Positions 36,908 to 44,917 of a stretch of DNA of 64,000 nucleotides are shown here, one piece after another (the first letter of the stretch is position 1; every line of letters begins with the position of its first letter). Below the pieces are notes generated by a model. That model worked only from the letters and a program-made list of their open reading frames with translations, searched no databases and was not told the origin of the DNA. This DNA comes from Clostridium sp. 28_17 (GTDB taxonomy: Bacteria; Bacillota; Clostridia; TANB77; CAG-508). Position numbers and translations under genes: made by a program. The stretch is taken from NCBI GenBank assembly GCA_001916065.1, contig MNRS01000019.1, forward strand, positions 22,962 to 86,961. Direction: 5' to 3'.

Positions 36908-37465
36908 ATGTATTTAATAGTTGGATTAGGAAACCCAGAAAACGAATATGCACACACAAGGCACAACATGGGATTTGATACAATAAATGAAGTAGCAGAA
37001 AAAAACAACATAAATATAACAAAATCAAAATTCAAGGGATTATATGAAACAGGAATAATACAAGGAAAAAAAGTAATATTATTAAAACCACAAACATATA
37101 TGAACTTAAGTGGAGAATCAATAAAAGAAGTGGTAAATTTCTATAATATTGAACCAAAAGAAATTATTGTTATATATGATGACATTGACATAGAAAAAGG
37201 AAAAATAAAATTAAGAAAAAAAGGTGGAGCCGGTTCACACAATGGAATGAAGTCGGTTGTAGAAGAACTAAATACAACAGACTTCGCACGAATAAGAGTA
37301 GGGATAGGACAACCAGAATTCAAAAGTGACATGATTAATTACGTTATAGGGAAAATTCCAGAAGATGAACAAAAAATTTTAAAAGAAGGAACACACAAAG
37401 CAGCAGAAGCAGTAGAAGAAATTCTGAAAAATGGAATAGATATTGCAATGAACAAGTTTAATTAG
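36908..37465 (+). CDS. pth: Peptidyl-tRNA hydrolase
   Basis: 185 residues. GLGNPENEYAHTRHNMGFD carries the catalytic histidine H19. LLKPQTYMNLSGESI, VIYDDIDI and the later GSHNGMKSV complete the active site. The enzyme frees tRNA from peptidyl-tRNA released by stalled ribosomes. The linear region just before the ATG has no good ribosome binding site; the AAAGGGG upstream of a hairpin probably serves. The rng-like gene follows 12 bases later and is likely on the same transcript. Confidence 0.95.
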   Translation: MYLIVGLGNPENEYAHTRHNMGFDTINEVAEKNNINITKSKFKGLYETGIIQGKKVILLKPQTYMNLSGESIKEVVNFYNIEPKEIIVIYDDIDIEKGKIKLRKKGGAGSHNGMKSVVEELNTTDFARIRVGIGQPEFKSDMINYVIGKIPEDEQKILKEGTHKAAEAVEEILKNGIDIAMNKFN

Positions 37466-37477
37466 AAGGGAAAAAAT

Positions 37478-38659
37478 ATGCTAGAAATAATTATTAACAA
37501 AAGTAAAGAACAAAAAGAAATAGCCCTAGTTGAAAATGGAAAATTAGTAGAATACTACTTAGATGAAGAAAGTATTAGAAAAGAAGGAAATATATATATA
37601 GGGATTGTAAAAGACATTGTTAAAGGAATGCAATCAGCATTTGTAAACATTGGAACAGAAAAAAACAGTTTTATACATCTAAAAGACATATTAGACAAAG
37701 TTGACGAAAGCAAAGAACATAAAGAAATAAAAACAGACATAAGCACAGTTATAAAAAAAGGACAAAAAATCCTTGTACAGGTAAAAAAAGATAGTAATCA
37801 ATTAAAAGGAGCAAGAATTTCCACACATATTAATTTACCAGGTAAATACATTGCTATAATGCCAAATACAGATATAATAACAGTATCACAAAAAATAGAA
37901 GATAAAAAAGAGCAACAAAGACTAAAAAAATTAGTTAAAGAAAATTTAAGTACAGGCAATGGAGCAGTAATAAGAACATCCGCAGCAGGAAAAGAAAGCG
38001 AAATAATAGAAGAAATAAAAAGTATTGAAAAAAAATGGAATGATATAAAAAACAAATTTGACAATTACAAATCAAATAAACCATGCATATTATTAAAAGC
38101 AAATAATATAGTACAAAAAATGATAATAGATTTACCAGAGGATTCAATAAAAAAAATAACAGTAAATGACAAAAAAGAATATGAAAAAATAGTAGAAATA
38201 AAAAACGACAATAACTATTTAAAAAATATGGTTGTAGAACTAAAAGAAAATGAGGATGTTTTAGATAAATACGACTTAAAAAAAGAAATAGCAAAACTAG
38301 AAAATAGAAAAATTTGGCTAAAATGCGGAGGATTTATCACTATAGATAAAACAGAAGCACTAACAGCAATTGACATAAACACAGGAAAATATACAGGAAC
38401 AAAAAATGTAGAACAAACAATTTACAAAGTTAATGAAGAAGCAACAATAGAAATAGCAAGGCAACTACGACTTCATGACATTGGTGGTATTATAATAATA
38501 GATTACATTGACATGAAAAGTGAAAATAATAAAGAAAAAATAGAAAATTTATTAAAAGAATGCCTAAAAAAAGACAGAACAAAAACGCAAGTAGAAGGTT
38601 TTACAAAACTAGATTTAATGGAATTAACAAGAAAACATATATGTAGTCATAAAGAATAA
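37478..38659 (+). CDS. rng: Ribonuclease E/G family protein
   Basis: 393 residues. The S1-like N-terminal domain carries GNIYIGIVKDIVKGMQSAFVNIG. The catalytic DNase-I-like subdomain has LTAIDINTGKYTG, with the first metal-binding aspartate, and IIIIDYIDM, with the second. The length is shorter than typical RNase G (about 490), and the chain stops soon after the catalytic part (ELTRKHICSHKE). It processes rRNA and mRNA 5' ends. AGAAGGG precedes the ATG. Confidence 0.9.
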   Translation: MLEIIINKSKEQKEIALVENGKLVEYYLDEESIRKEGNIYIGIVKDIVKGMQSAFVNIGTEKNSFIHLKDILDKVDESKEHKEIKTDISTVIKKGQKILVQVKKDSNQLKGARISTHINLPGKYIAIMPNTDIITVSQKIEDKKEQQRLKKLVKENLSTGNGAVIRTSAAGKESEIIEEIKSIEKKWNDIKNKFDNYKSNKPCILLKANNIVQKMIIDLPEDSIKKITVNDKKEYEKIVEIKNDNNYLKNMVVELKENEDVLDKYDLKKEIAKLENRKIWLKCGGFITIDKTEALTAIDINTGKYTGTKNVEQTIYKVNEEATIEIARQLRLHDIGGIIIIDYIDMKSENNKEKIENLLKECLKKDRTKTQVEGFTKLDLMELTRKHICSHKE

Positions 38660-38702
38660 TATAAAGATTGACAAATATTAAGAATATGAAAATAGTAATA
38701 TT

Positions 38703-38769
38703 AGGGACTTTAAGGAGTGTCCCTTAATCCCGTTATAAAGGGATTTTAAGGAACGTCCCTAAATCCCTT
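38703..38769. repeat. REP-like tandem units before rimO
   Basis: Two units of the GGGA...TCCC type: GGGACTTTAAGGAGTGTCCC and a second with stem AAGGGATTT (38738-38746) / AAATCCCTT (38761-38769). The rimO ribosome binding site GGGAGG follows directly. Confidence 0.6.
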
Positions 38770-38782
38770 CCGGGAGGAAAAA

Positions 38783-40153
38783 ATGAAGGTAGGATTTATA
38801 TCACTAGGATGTAGCAAAAATTTAATAGATACAGAAGTAGCAATTGGACTATTTAAAGACAACCATTATGAAATAGTAAACAATCCAAATGATGCAGAAA
38901 TATTAGTAGTAAACACATGTGGATTTATAGAATCTGCAAAAGAAGAAGCAATAAACACAATTTTAGAAATGGCAGAATATAAAAAGAAAAAGTGTAAGTA
39001 TCTAATAGCAATGGGATGCTTGGTACAAAGATATTATGATGACTTAGTAAAACTATTACCAGAAGTAGATTTGTTTATAAAAATAGATGAATATAACAAA
39101 CTATGGGACAAAATAGAAGACTTAATAAAAAGAGACATAGTTGAAAAATCAACAACAAAAACTAGTAAGAAAATATCAGAAATTAAACCACTTCCAATGC
39201 CAACATATAATGAATTTATGGAAAGAGTTGTTACAACAGGAAAAAACTATGCATATTTAAAAATAGGAGAAGGATGTAGCAACAAATGCACATATTGTGC
39301 AATTCCATACATAAGAGGACCATTTGTTAGTAGAAAAATGGAAGACATTTTAGACGAAGCGGAAATGCTTGCAAAAAAAGGAATAAAAGAATTAATTGTA
39401 ATTGCACAAGACACAACAAAATATGGTGTTGACATATATGGAGAAAGCAAACTTGCAGAATTATTAGAAAAAATAAGTAAGGTCAAAGGAATAGAATGGA
39501 TTAGATTCTTATATTCATATCCAGAAGGAATTACAGACAAATTAATAAATGTTGTAGCAACTAATGGCAAAATTGCAAAATATTTTGATATTCCAATTCA
39601 ACATATATCAAATCCAATATTGAAAAAAATGAATAGAAGAACAAGCAAAGAAGACGTCACAAAAATAATAGAAAAAATAAGAAAAGAAGTACCAGACGTA
39701 ACATTAAGAACAAGTTTAATTGTTGGTTTCCCAGGTGAAACAAAAGAGAATTTTGAAGAACTTTTAGAATTTGTAAAAAACACAAAATTCGATAAGTTAG
39801 GAACCTTTATGTATTCAAAAGAAGAGGGAACACCTGCTGCAAAACTTCCTGACCAAATACATGGCAATACAAAAAAAGCAAGATACAACAAAATTATGGA
39901 AGCACAACAAGAGATATCAAAAGAAATATTAACAAATAAAATTGGAAAAAATTATAAAGTTTTAGTAGAAGATATGTCTTTTGATGGAAAATATTTTATA
40001 GGCAGAACTATGCAAGATGTACCTGAAGAAGATGGGCTTGTTTATATCAAAAATAATAAGGATTTAGATGAAAATACAATATTAAACAATTTTGTGAACT
40101 GCAAAATAATAGAAGTAAGCAATTATGATTTAATTGGAGAAATACAAAAATAA
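38783..40153 (+). CDS. rimO: Ribosomal protein S12 methylthiotransferase
   Basis: 456 residues. The N-terminal UPF0004 domain holds the auxiliary cluster cysteines C10 (SLGCSKN), C46 (NTCGF) and C79 (MGCL). The radical SAM motif CSNKCTYC uses C165, C169 and C172, and a TRAM domain closes the protein. FVSRKMEDI and the missing tRNA-type features favour RimO, which thiomethylates an aspartate of ribosomal protein S12, over MiaB. GGGAGG lies 7 bases before the ATG, adjoining the REP-like repeat. Confidence 0.92.
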   Translation: MKVGFISLGCSKNLIDTEVAIGLFKDNHYEIVNNPNDAEILVVNTCGFIESAKEEAINTILEMAEYKKKKCKYLIAMGCLVQRYYDDLVKLLPEVDLFIKIDEYNKLWDKIEDLIKRDIVEKSTTKTSKKISEIKPLPMPTYNEFMERVVTTGKNYAYLKIGEGCSNKCTYCAIPYIRGPFVSRKMEDILDEAEMLAKKGIKELIVIAQDTTKYGVDIYGESKLAELLEKISKVKGIEWIRFLYSYPEGITDKLINVVATNGKIAKYFDIPIQHISNPILKKMNRRTSKEDVTKIIEKIRKEVPDVTLRTSLIVGFPGETKENFEELLEFVKNTKFDKLGTFMYSKEEGTPAAKLPDQIHGNTKKARYNKIMEAQQEISKEILTNKIGKNYKVLVEDMSFDGKYFIGRTMQDVPEEDGLVYIKNNKDLDENTILNNFVNCKIIEVSNYDLIGEIQK

Positions 40154-40170
40154 AATTCTAATACAAAAAT

Positions 40171-40215
40171 AAAAGAGCCAGTAAATAAATTTATTATTTG
40201 CTTATAGGCTCTTTT
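40171..40215. terminator. Bidirectional terminator between rimO and smpB
   Basis: AAAAGAGCC and GGCTCTTTT flank a 27-base AT-rich loop. T-runs lie on both strands, serving both converging genes. Confidence 0.85.
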
Positions 40216-40226
40216 AAATATTAAAT

Positions 40227-40682
40227 TTATTGATTTTTCATATGTTGTAACATTCTTCTTTCAGCATCCTTTTTAGCGATATCTTCACGTTTATCATAAA
40301 GCTTTTTACCTTTACCAATACCAAGTTCAACCTTAACTAAACTACCTTTAAAATACATATTTAAAGGAACAAGACTGTACCCTTTTTGTTTAGTCATAAC
40401 AATTAATTTATTAATTTCACGTCTATTCAACAACAACTTTCTATCACGTAAAGGATCTTTATTAAAGATATTTCCATGTTCATAAGGACTAATATGTAAC
40501 CCAACAATATAAACTTCATTATTTTTTATAATAGCATAACTATCTTTTAGATTTGCTTTTCCATTTCTTATTGATTTAATTTCTGTACCAGAAAGCACAA
40601 TACCTGTTTCCAATTTGTTTTCTATATTGTAATTATGAAATGCAGTAGGATTCTTTGCAATTAATTTATCATTAGACATCAT
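40227..40682 (-). CDS. smpB: SsrA-binding protein SmpB
   Basis: 151 residues from ATG 40682 (complement), chosen because GAGGTA lies just upstream; longer in-frame starts lack a site. KNPTAFHNYNIENKLETGIVL, GTEIKSIRNGKANLKDSY and the basic C-terminal RREDIAKKDAERRM-like tail are standard. SmpB carries tmRNA into stalled ribosomes for trans-translation. The ssrA gene itself is not visible nearby. Confidence 0.95.
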   Translation of the reverse strand: MMSNDKLIAKNPTAFHNYNIENKLETGIVLSGTEIKSIRNGKANLKDSYAIIKNNEVYIVGLHISPYEHGNIFNKDPLRDRKLLLNRREINKLIVMTKQKGYSLVPLNMYFKGSLVKVELGIGKGKKLYDKREDIAKKDAERRMLQHMKNQ

Positions 40683-40802
40683 GTATACCTCAATTCTATA
40701 TAATAATTTAAAATCAAATCCAGCAACACAAAGGTGTGCTTGATTTATATAATAAGAGTATAACACGAATAAATAAAAACTGCAAATAAATCCTACTAAA
40801 TA

Positions 40803-41225
40803 TTATTCATCATCATCATTATTGTTATTACCTTTACGTCCAGTATTAGTAAACTGCATAGAATAATACCAAACAACTGCAATAATAGCAATAGCAGCAA
40901 CACCTAATATAAGCCAAGTCCAAGCAGTTTGAGACATTCCTGCAACAGTGGTAGTATCTGTACTTGTTCGTGCAGCATTATATCCAGTACCCATAGTAGA
41001 ATCAGTACGGACAGCATCCATTTTATTTTCTGCTCCACTTGTAATATTTTTTGATACATTTGAAGCACCAAGTGCAGCATTTTCTACAGTATTTTCAACA
41101 CCACCAACAAAATTACGTATATTATTTGTGGCACTTTTCATTACATCATCTGTTGCTTGACAGATTGTGAATGAAAATATGGTGAATAATATAATTGATA
41201 AAGATACTAAAATTCTTTTGTTCAT
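40803..41225 (-). CDS. Secreted/anchored Thr-rich protein with C-terminal membrane span
   Basis: 140 residues: an N-terminal signal peptide (KRILVSLSIILFTIFSFTICQA), a low-complexity Asn/Thr/Ala middle (NIRNFVGGVENTVENAALG...) and a C-terminal span (TWLILGVAAIAIIAVVWYY), ending in a charged NNNNDDDE tail. No family recognised. AGGAGG lies 6 bases before the start. A similar architecture occurs at 45870-46226, so these two genes bracket the prepilin-like diversified genes. Confidence 0.7.
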   Translation of the reverse strand: MNKRILVSLSIILFTIFSFTICQATDDVMKSATNNIRNFVGGVENTVENAALGASNVSKNITSGAENKMDAVRTDSTMGTGYNAARTSTDTTTVAGMSQTAWTWLILGVAAIAIIAVVWYYSMQFTNTGRKGNNNNDDDE

Positions 41226-41630
41226 TGTAGTTCCTCCTTTTATTTTTTAATGTAAAATTGATTTTAAAAATCTATTAATATTATTTTAAAAATTAGACAA
41301 AATATACTTACAAAAAATAGCAAAATTTTAATTAAAATCTTAAATATTACAAAAATATTACAGTAATATGACATTTTTGTTAAAAAATTGATATCATATC
41401 TAAAAGTGTTGAACTACAGTTTTGGTTATGGTAAAATGAAAATATAATACGACAAAATTCGCATTTAATGTTGTATAGACTAAATGCATATTTAGAAAAA
41501 ATACAAATGAAAAAATATTTTAAATAACAGTGTTTTAATTTAAAATATTAGAGAGGAGGAAATTATAAGGATTAAAAAATTTTTAAATAGAAACAATTAG
41601 AAAAATTAAAAGTAGGAGGATTGTATAATA
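41226..41630. other. Intergenic region before the first prepilin-like gene
   Basis: 405 bases. It holds the promoter at 41409-41437, a GCATTTA/TAAATGC hairpin at about 41471-41497 and a spare AGGAGG site near 41556. That site is followed by an ATA-led 11-codon frame with no normal start. No long ORF seen. Confidence 0.6.
41409..41437 (+). promoter_or_regulatory. Promoter of the prepilin-like gene pair
   Basis: TTGAAC, a 17-base spacer, then TAAAAT with extended TG. The predicted leader is about 185 bases long. Confidence 0.7.
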
Positions 41631-43262
41631 ATGTTAAGGAAAAAGAATAAAGGAATAACACTTGTTGCATTAGTAGTGACTATAGTAGTTTTGCTTATTT
41701 TGGCAGGGATTTCAATTGCCGCATTAACAAATACTGGAATATTTCAAAAAGCAAAAGATGCGAAACAAAAAAGTGAAGAAGCAACTCAAAATGAAGAAAG
41801 TCTTTTGGCCGAATATGAGGTAGAAATTGATAAATATACATCTAATGATAGATGGGACGGAAAAGTAAATAAACCGGAATTAATGACAGGGATGATGGCA
41901 ATAAAATTTACAGAACCAACAGGAAATACAGAAGACACAAAAGGAAAAGAAGAAAAAGTAAGTGATAGCAGTAAAAATGATTGGTATAATTATAGTGAAA
42001 AGAAATGGGCAAATGCAAAAACAAATGATGGAAGTATGTGGGTATGGATACCAAGATATGCATACAAAATAAATAAAAGTAATCAAACTTTTGATGTGGT
42101 ATTTTTAGTAGGAACAACAGATAGTTACTATGATAAAGATGGAAAATTGCAAACAGCAAAAAGACAAACATCAGAAACAGATATCCCAGATGCAACAAAA
42201 GAATATGTAGTACATCCAGCTTTTACAAATGAAAGTAACATTGGCTATGTCAATGGAGGATGGAAAAAAGAATTAACAGGTATTTGGGTTTCAAAATTTG
42301 AAGCAGGATTTGTTGATAAAGATACATTTAATGCAAATAAAGATATATATAATAGTTCAGTAAATTATACACAAGTTACCGGATATACACCGGCAAATAA
42401 AGATGAAGATGCAAGAAATTATTTAAATGGAATATATGGTTCTAATGCAACAAAAATAACATATCCAACATTTCAAGGTGGAAAATATTCAATGAATTAT
42501 ATAAATCATAGTGACGCATTCAGTATATCAAGAGCATTAACAGATAGTAATAATATATATAAATTAAGTAATAAAGAAACAGATAGCCATTTAATAAAAA
42601 ACAGTGAATGGGGGGCAGTAGTATATTTAGGACAAAGTCAATATGGATTAAATGGAACAAATATATGTATAAATAATTTAAATACAAATAATAGTGAAGA
42701 GTACGTATATGCAAAAACAGGATATGCGTCAAAAAATGGTAATGATTCTGAAGCGACGAATTCAACCAATGGTGTATGGAAATGGAATGAAAAAGGTGGA
42801 ACGGCGGCAAGTTGCACAGGAACAATATATGGCATTTATGACATGTCAGGAGGAACATGGGAAAGATCAGCGGCAATTGTTAATAATGGTAATGATAGTG
42901 GAAATCTTAATACTTATGGAAAAGCAATAATGAATGCCTTAAATAATGGAAAAAGCTCTGAATATGTAACCGTATATCCAACTGGTGAATCCAAAGGACA
43001 ATCTTTAGATGATGCAAGTAAATCTAATTATGCAGCAAATACAAAAATATATGGAGATGCAATACGCGAAACTTCAACAGCTGGCTTGGGTCAAACATCA
43101 TGGCATGATGACTACTCTTCCTTCGTTGGAGCTCACGGTCCGTTTTTCGTACGCAGTGGCTTTTGTTGGTATACCAGCGGTGTCGGTTTGTTCTGTTTCG
43201 ATCGTTATGTTGGTGATAGCAGTTACTATTATGGGTTCCGCTCAGTGCTGGTCGCTCAGTAA
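41631..43262 (+). CDS. Prepilin-like surface protein with DGR-type variable C-type-lectin end
   Basis: 543 residues. The N-terminus KGITLVALVVTIVVLLIL is a type IV prepilin-like leader (cleavage after KG, with Ala in place of the usual Glu5). A short helix follows, then a large extracellular domain with FGE/C-type-lectin landmarks (WVWIPRYAY, YDMSGGTWERS). The last 40 residues read RSG, GLF, then GFRSVLVAQ and stop, matching variable proteins of diversity-generating retroelements. Bases 43141-43260 are 57/120 G+C and 15/120 A by count, unlike the rest of the gene. AGGAGG lies 11 bases before the ATG. Likely a ligand-binding surface protein. Confidence 0.85.
   Translation: MLRKKNKGITLVALVVTIVVLLILAGISIAALTNTGIFQKAKDAKQKSEEATQNEESLLAEYEVEIDKYTSNDRWDGKVNKPELMTGMMAIKFTEPTGNTEDTKGKEEKVSDSSKNDWYNYSEKKWANAKTNDGSMWVWIPRYAYKINKSNQTFDVVFLVGTTDSYYDKDGKLQTAKRQTSETDIPDATKEYVVHPAFTNESNIGYVNGGWKKELTGIWVSKFEAGFVDKDTFNANKDIYNSSVNYTQVTGYTPANKDEDARNYLNGIYGSNATKITYPTFQGGKYSMNYINHSDAFSISRALTDSNNIYKLSNKETDSHLIKNSEWGAVVYLGQSQYGLNGTNICINNLNTNNSEEYVYAKTGYASKNGNDSEATNSTNGVWKWNEKGGTAASCTGTIYGIYDMSGGTWERSAAIVNNGNDSGNLNTYGKAIMNALNNGKSSEYVTVYPTGESKGQSLDDASKSNYAANTKIYGDAIRETSTAGLGQTSWHDDYSSFVGAHGPFFVRSGFCWYTSGVGLFCFDRYVGDSSYYYGFRSVLVAQ
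43120..43259 (+). other. Putative DGR variable region (VR1)
   Basis: The final ~140 bases are A-poor and GC-rich. They end in GGGTTCCGC and CAGTGCTGGTCGCTCAG just before the TAA, a position typical of the initiation-of-mutagenic-homing sequence. The exact limits need the template repeat, which is not in this window. Confidence 0.65.
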
Positions 43263-43272
43263 TATTTTTTAT

Positions 43273-43305
43273 ACTCTACAAATACTTCGAGTATTTAAAT
43301 AGAGT
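43273..43305 (+). other. Hairpin 10 bases downstream of VR1 stop
   Basis: ACTCTA...TAGAGT outside and AAATACT-TCG-AGTATTT inside. It could be the post-VR hairpin that helps target recognition in known DGRs, or an attenuator between the two genes. Confidence 0.55.
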
Positions 43306-43358
43306 GTTAAAAATATAACTAATTAGAATAAAAGTATATAGGAAGATTGTATATAATA

Positions 43359-44491
43359 ATGAAAAAGAAAAGTAAGGGTATAACACTTGTAGCACTGGTA
43401 ATTACAATAATTTTGCTTTTAATTCTTTCAGGAATTTCAATTTCCGCATTAACAAATACTGGAATATTTCAAAAAGCAAAAGATGCAAAACAAGCAAGCG
43501 AAAATGCAGAAAAAAACAAGAAGAAACATTAGATAGTTATGAAAAAGAATTAAATAAATATACATCTGACGAATTAACAATAGACAATACAGGAGCAGTA
43601 TTAAGTAAAAACAACAACATTGAATTACATGATAAAAATGGAAACAAAGTAGTGGTACCAGCTGGATTTAAAGTGGTTAAAACAGATAATTTAACAGTTG
43701 AAAAAGGAATAGTTGTAGAAGATAAAAAAGGTAACCAATATGTTTGGATACCATGTACTACAGAGGATTCTAAATCACAATTGCAATTTAAAAGAAAAGA
43801 ATGGGATGTTGAAGTAGATGGTACTGATAATAGTAGAGCGTCAAAAGATGAATTGACATTAACATGTGAAGAAAATTATAGCGAAAATGGATTAACTTAT
43901 GCAGTCGTCAATGAGATAGTTGCACAAGTAAAAGCAGAAAAAGAAAGTGTACGCAAAAATGGAGGATATTATATAGGAAGATATGAAGTTGGTGGAGCTG
44001 TTGGAGCCGAAGTTATACAAGCAAATCAAACGCCACTAACAGACATTAACTGGAGCACTGCTTATGGAATAGCAACAGGGATTGGCGATGGAGTTGGAGC
44101 AACAACGCACCTTTGTTCTAGTTACGCTTGGGATACAGCAATTAATTTTATACAAAATAATGGATTTCCAAATTATGCAAAAGTAAAAGAAGATAGTTAC
44201 AATGAAAACTGGTATGATAAAAGTGTAAAAGATTTGCTAGGTAATATAATTAAAGTAGCAAATAATGCTACTAGACTTTCAACAGGAGAAACAACTTCAA
44301 AATGCAATATTTATGATATGGGTGGAAATGTTGCAGAATTCACAACAGAAGTAATGCCAAATACTAGTGAACCTGTGGTAGTTCGTGGCGGCCATTATAA
44401 TACTAATGGCTTAGCAGGCCGACGCCTTGATTATAGCACTTCAATTGCTTATGACTATGTTGGATTTCGTGTTACTCTATTTCTAAATTAG
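43359..44491 (+). pseudogene. Second prepilin-like lectin/FGE protein, split by an A-run slip
   Basis: ATG 43359 begins KGITLVALVITIILLLIL, closely related to the first gene. The frame breaks at the seven-A run 43510-43516 and ends KNKKKH. One extra A would give EKKQEETLDSYEKELNKYTSDELT and run on to 44491, a protein of about 378 residues. The distal part has the FGE-like domain (YDMGGNVAEFTTE) and ends RGGHYNTNGLAGRRLDYS then YDYVGFR, again a DGR-target pattern. It could be a phase-variable off state, a recent mutation or a sequencing slip. Confidence 0.75.
44371..44480 (+). other. Second putative DGR variable region (VR2)
   Basis: Encodes RGGHYNTNGLAGRR...VGFR. Bases 44401-44460 are 25/60 G+C and 15/60 A by count, enriched in GC but less extreme than VR1. 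It may be an older or different-template target. Confidence 0.4.
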
Positions 44492-44499
44492 TAGGAATG

Positions 44500-44522
44500 T
44501 CGACTTTTGTCGAAATTTTTTT
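44500..44522 (+). terminator. Terminator after second prepilin-like gene
   Basis: TCGAC-TTTT-GTCGA followed by AAATTTTTTT. It also sits 8 bases after the VR2 stop, like the hairpin after VR1. Confidence 0.75.
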
Positions 44523-44523
44523 C

Positions 44524-44553
44524 TTGACAATTAACATAAAATTATGGTAATAT
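44524..44553 (+). promoter_or_regulatory. Near-consensus promoter with no adjacent gene
   Basis: TTGACA, an 18-base spacer, then TAATAT with extended TG. Transcription would start at the hairpin at 44557. Confidence 0.65.
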
Positions 44554-44556
44554 ATG

Positions 44557-44586
44557 GTCATGCAATTAATTAGACAATTGCATGAC
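44557..44586 (+). other. Perfect 11-bp hairpin at a predicted transcript start
   Basis: GTCATGCAATT pairs with AATTGCATGAC around AATTAGAC. It may be a 5' stabilising hairpin of a short RNA or an operator. Confidence 0.5.
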
Positions 44587-44870
44587 TAATTTTAAAAAAA
44601 AGATTTAATTCAAGCAACTTAGGGTAGACATAGAAACAGTTTAATCAAAATACTAAAATCAAAGGATTCCATAAAAAATCAAAAAAAGTAATAAAAAATA
44701 GTAAAGATTAAAATTCAAAAATAAATCTAAAAATATTCCAATATCATTAAATAAAACAAGAAGTGTTGATAACCCTAATACACTTATATTTGCGTACAAA
44801 TTTAATATATTAATAGTCTAAAATTGTCTCTTTTAATTGTAAATAATATGTTAAATTATACTAAAAAGTA

Positions 44871-44899
44871 TTGCCAAAGTAAAAATAATTTAGTATAAT
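44871..44899 (+). promoter_or_regulatory. Promoter of the Rpn-like nuclease gene
   Basis: TTGCCA, a 17-base spacer, then TATAAT, 18 bases before the ATG. Confidence 0.75.
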
Positions 44900-44917
44900 T
44901 AAGAAAGGAAGAAATAA

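Larger units (their letters stand above)
44492..44917. other. Intergenic region with orphan promoter and hairpin
   Basis: 426 bases: terminator 44500-44522, strong promoter 44524-44553, an 11-bp hairpin 44557-44586, about 280 bases of A-rich sequence with no ORF, and a second promoter 44871-44899. A short untranslated transcript from the first promoter is possible. Confidence 0.55.

Noticed and set aside
41551..41603. Leader peptide from the spare AGGAGG site before the prepilin gene
   Set aside because: The only suitable frame starts with ATA; no ATG, GTG or TTG is properly spaced.
41226..44917. DGR reverse transcriptase or template repeat within the window
   Set aside because: No ORF has RT motifs and no other segment resembles 43120-43259; the absence is stated rather than forcing a call.
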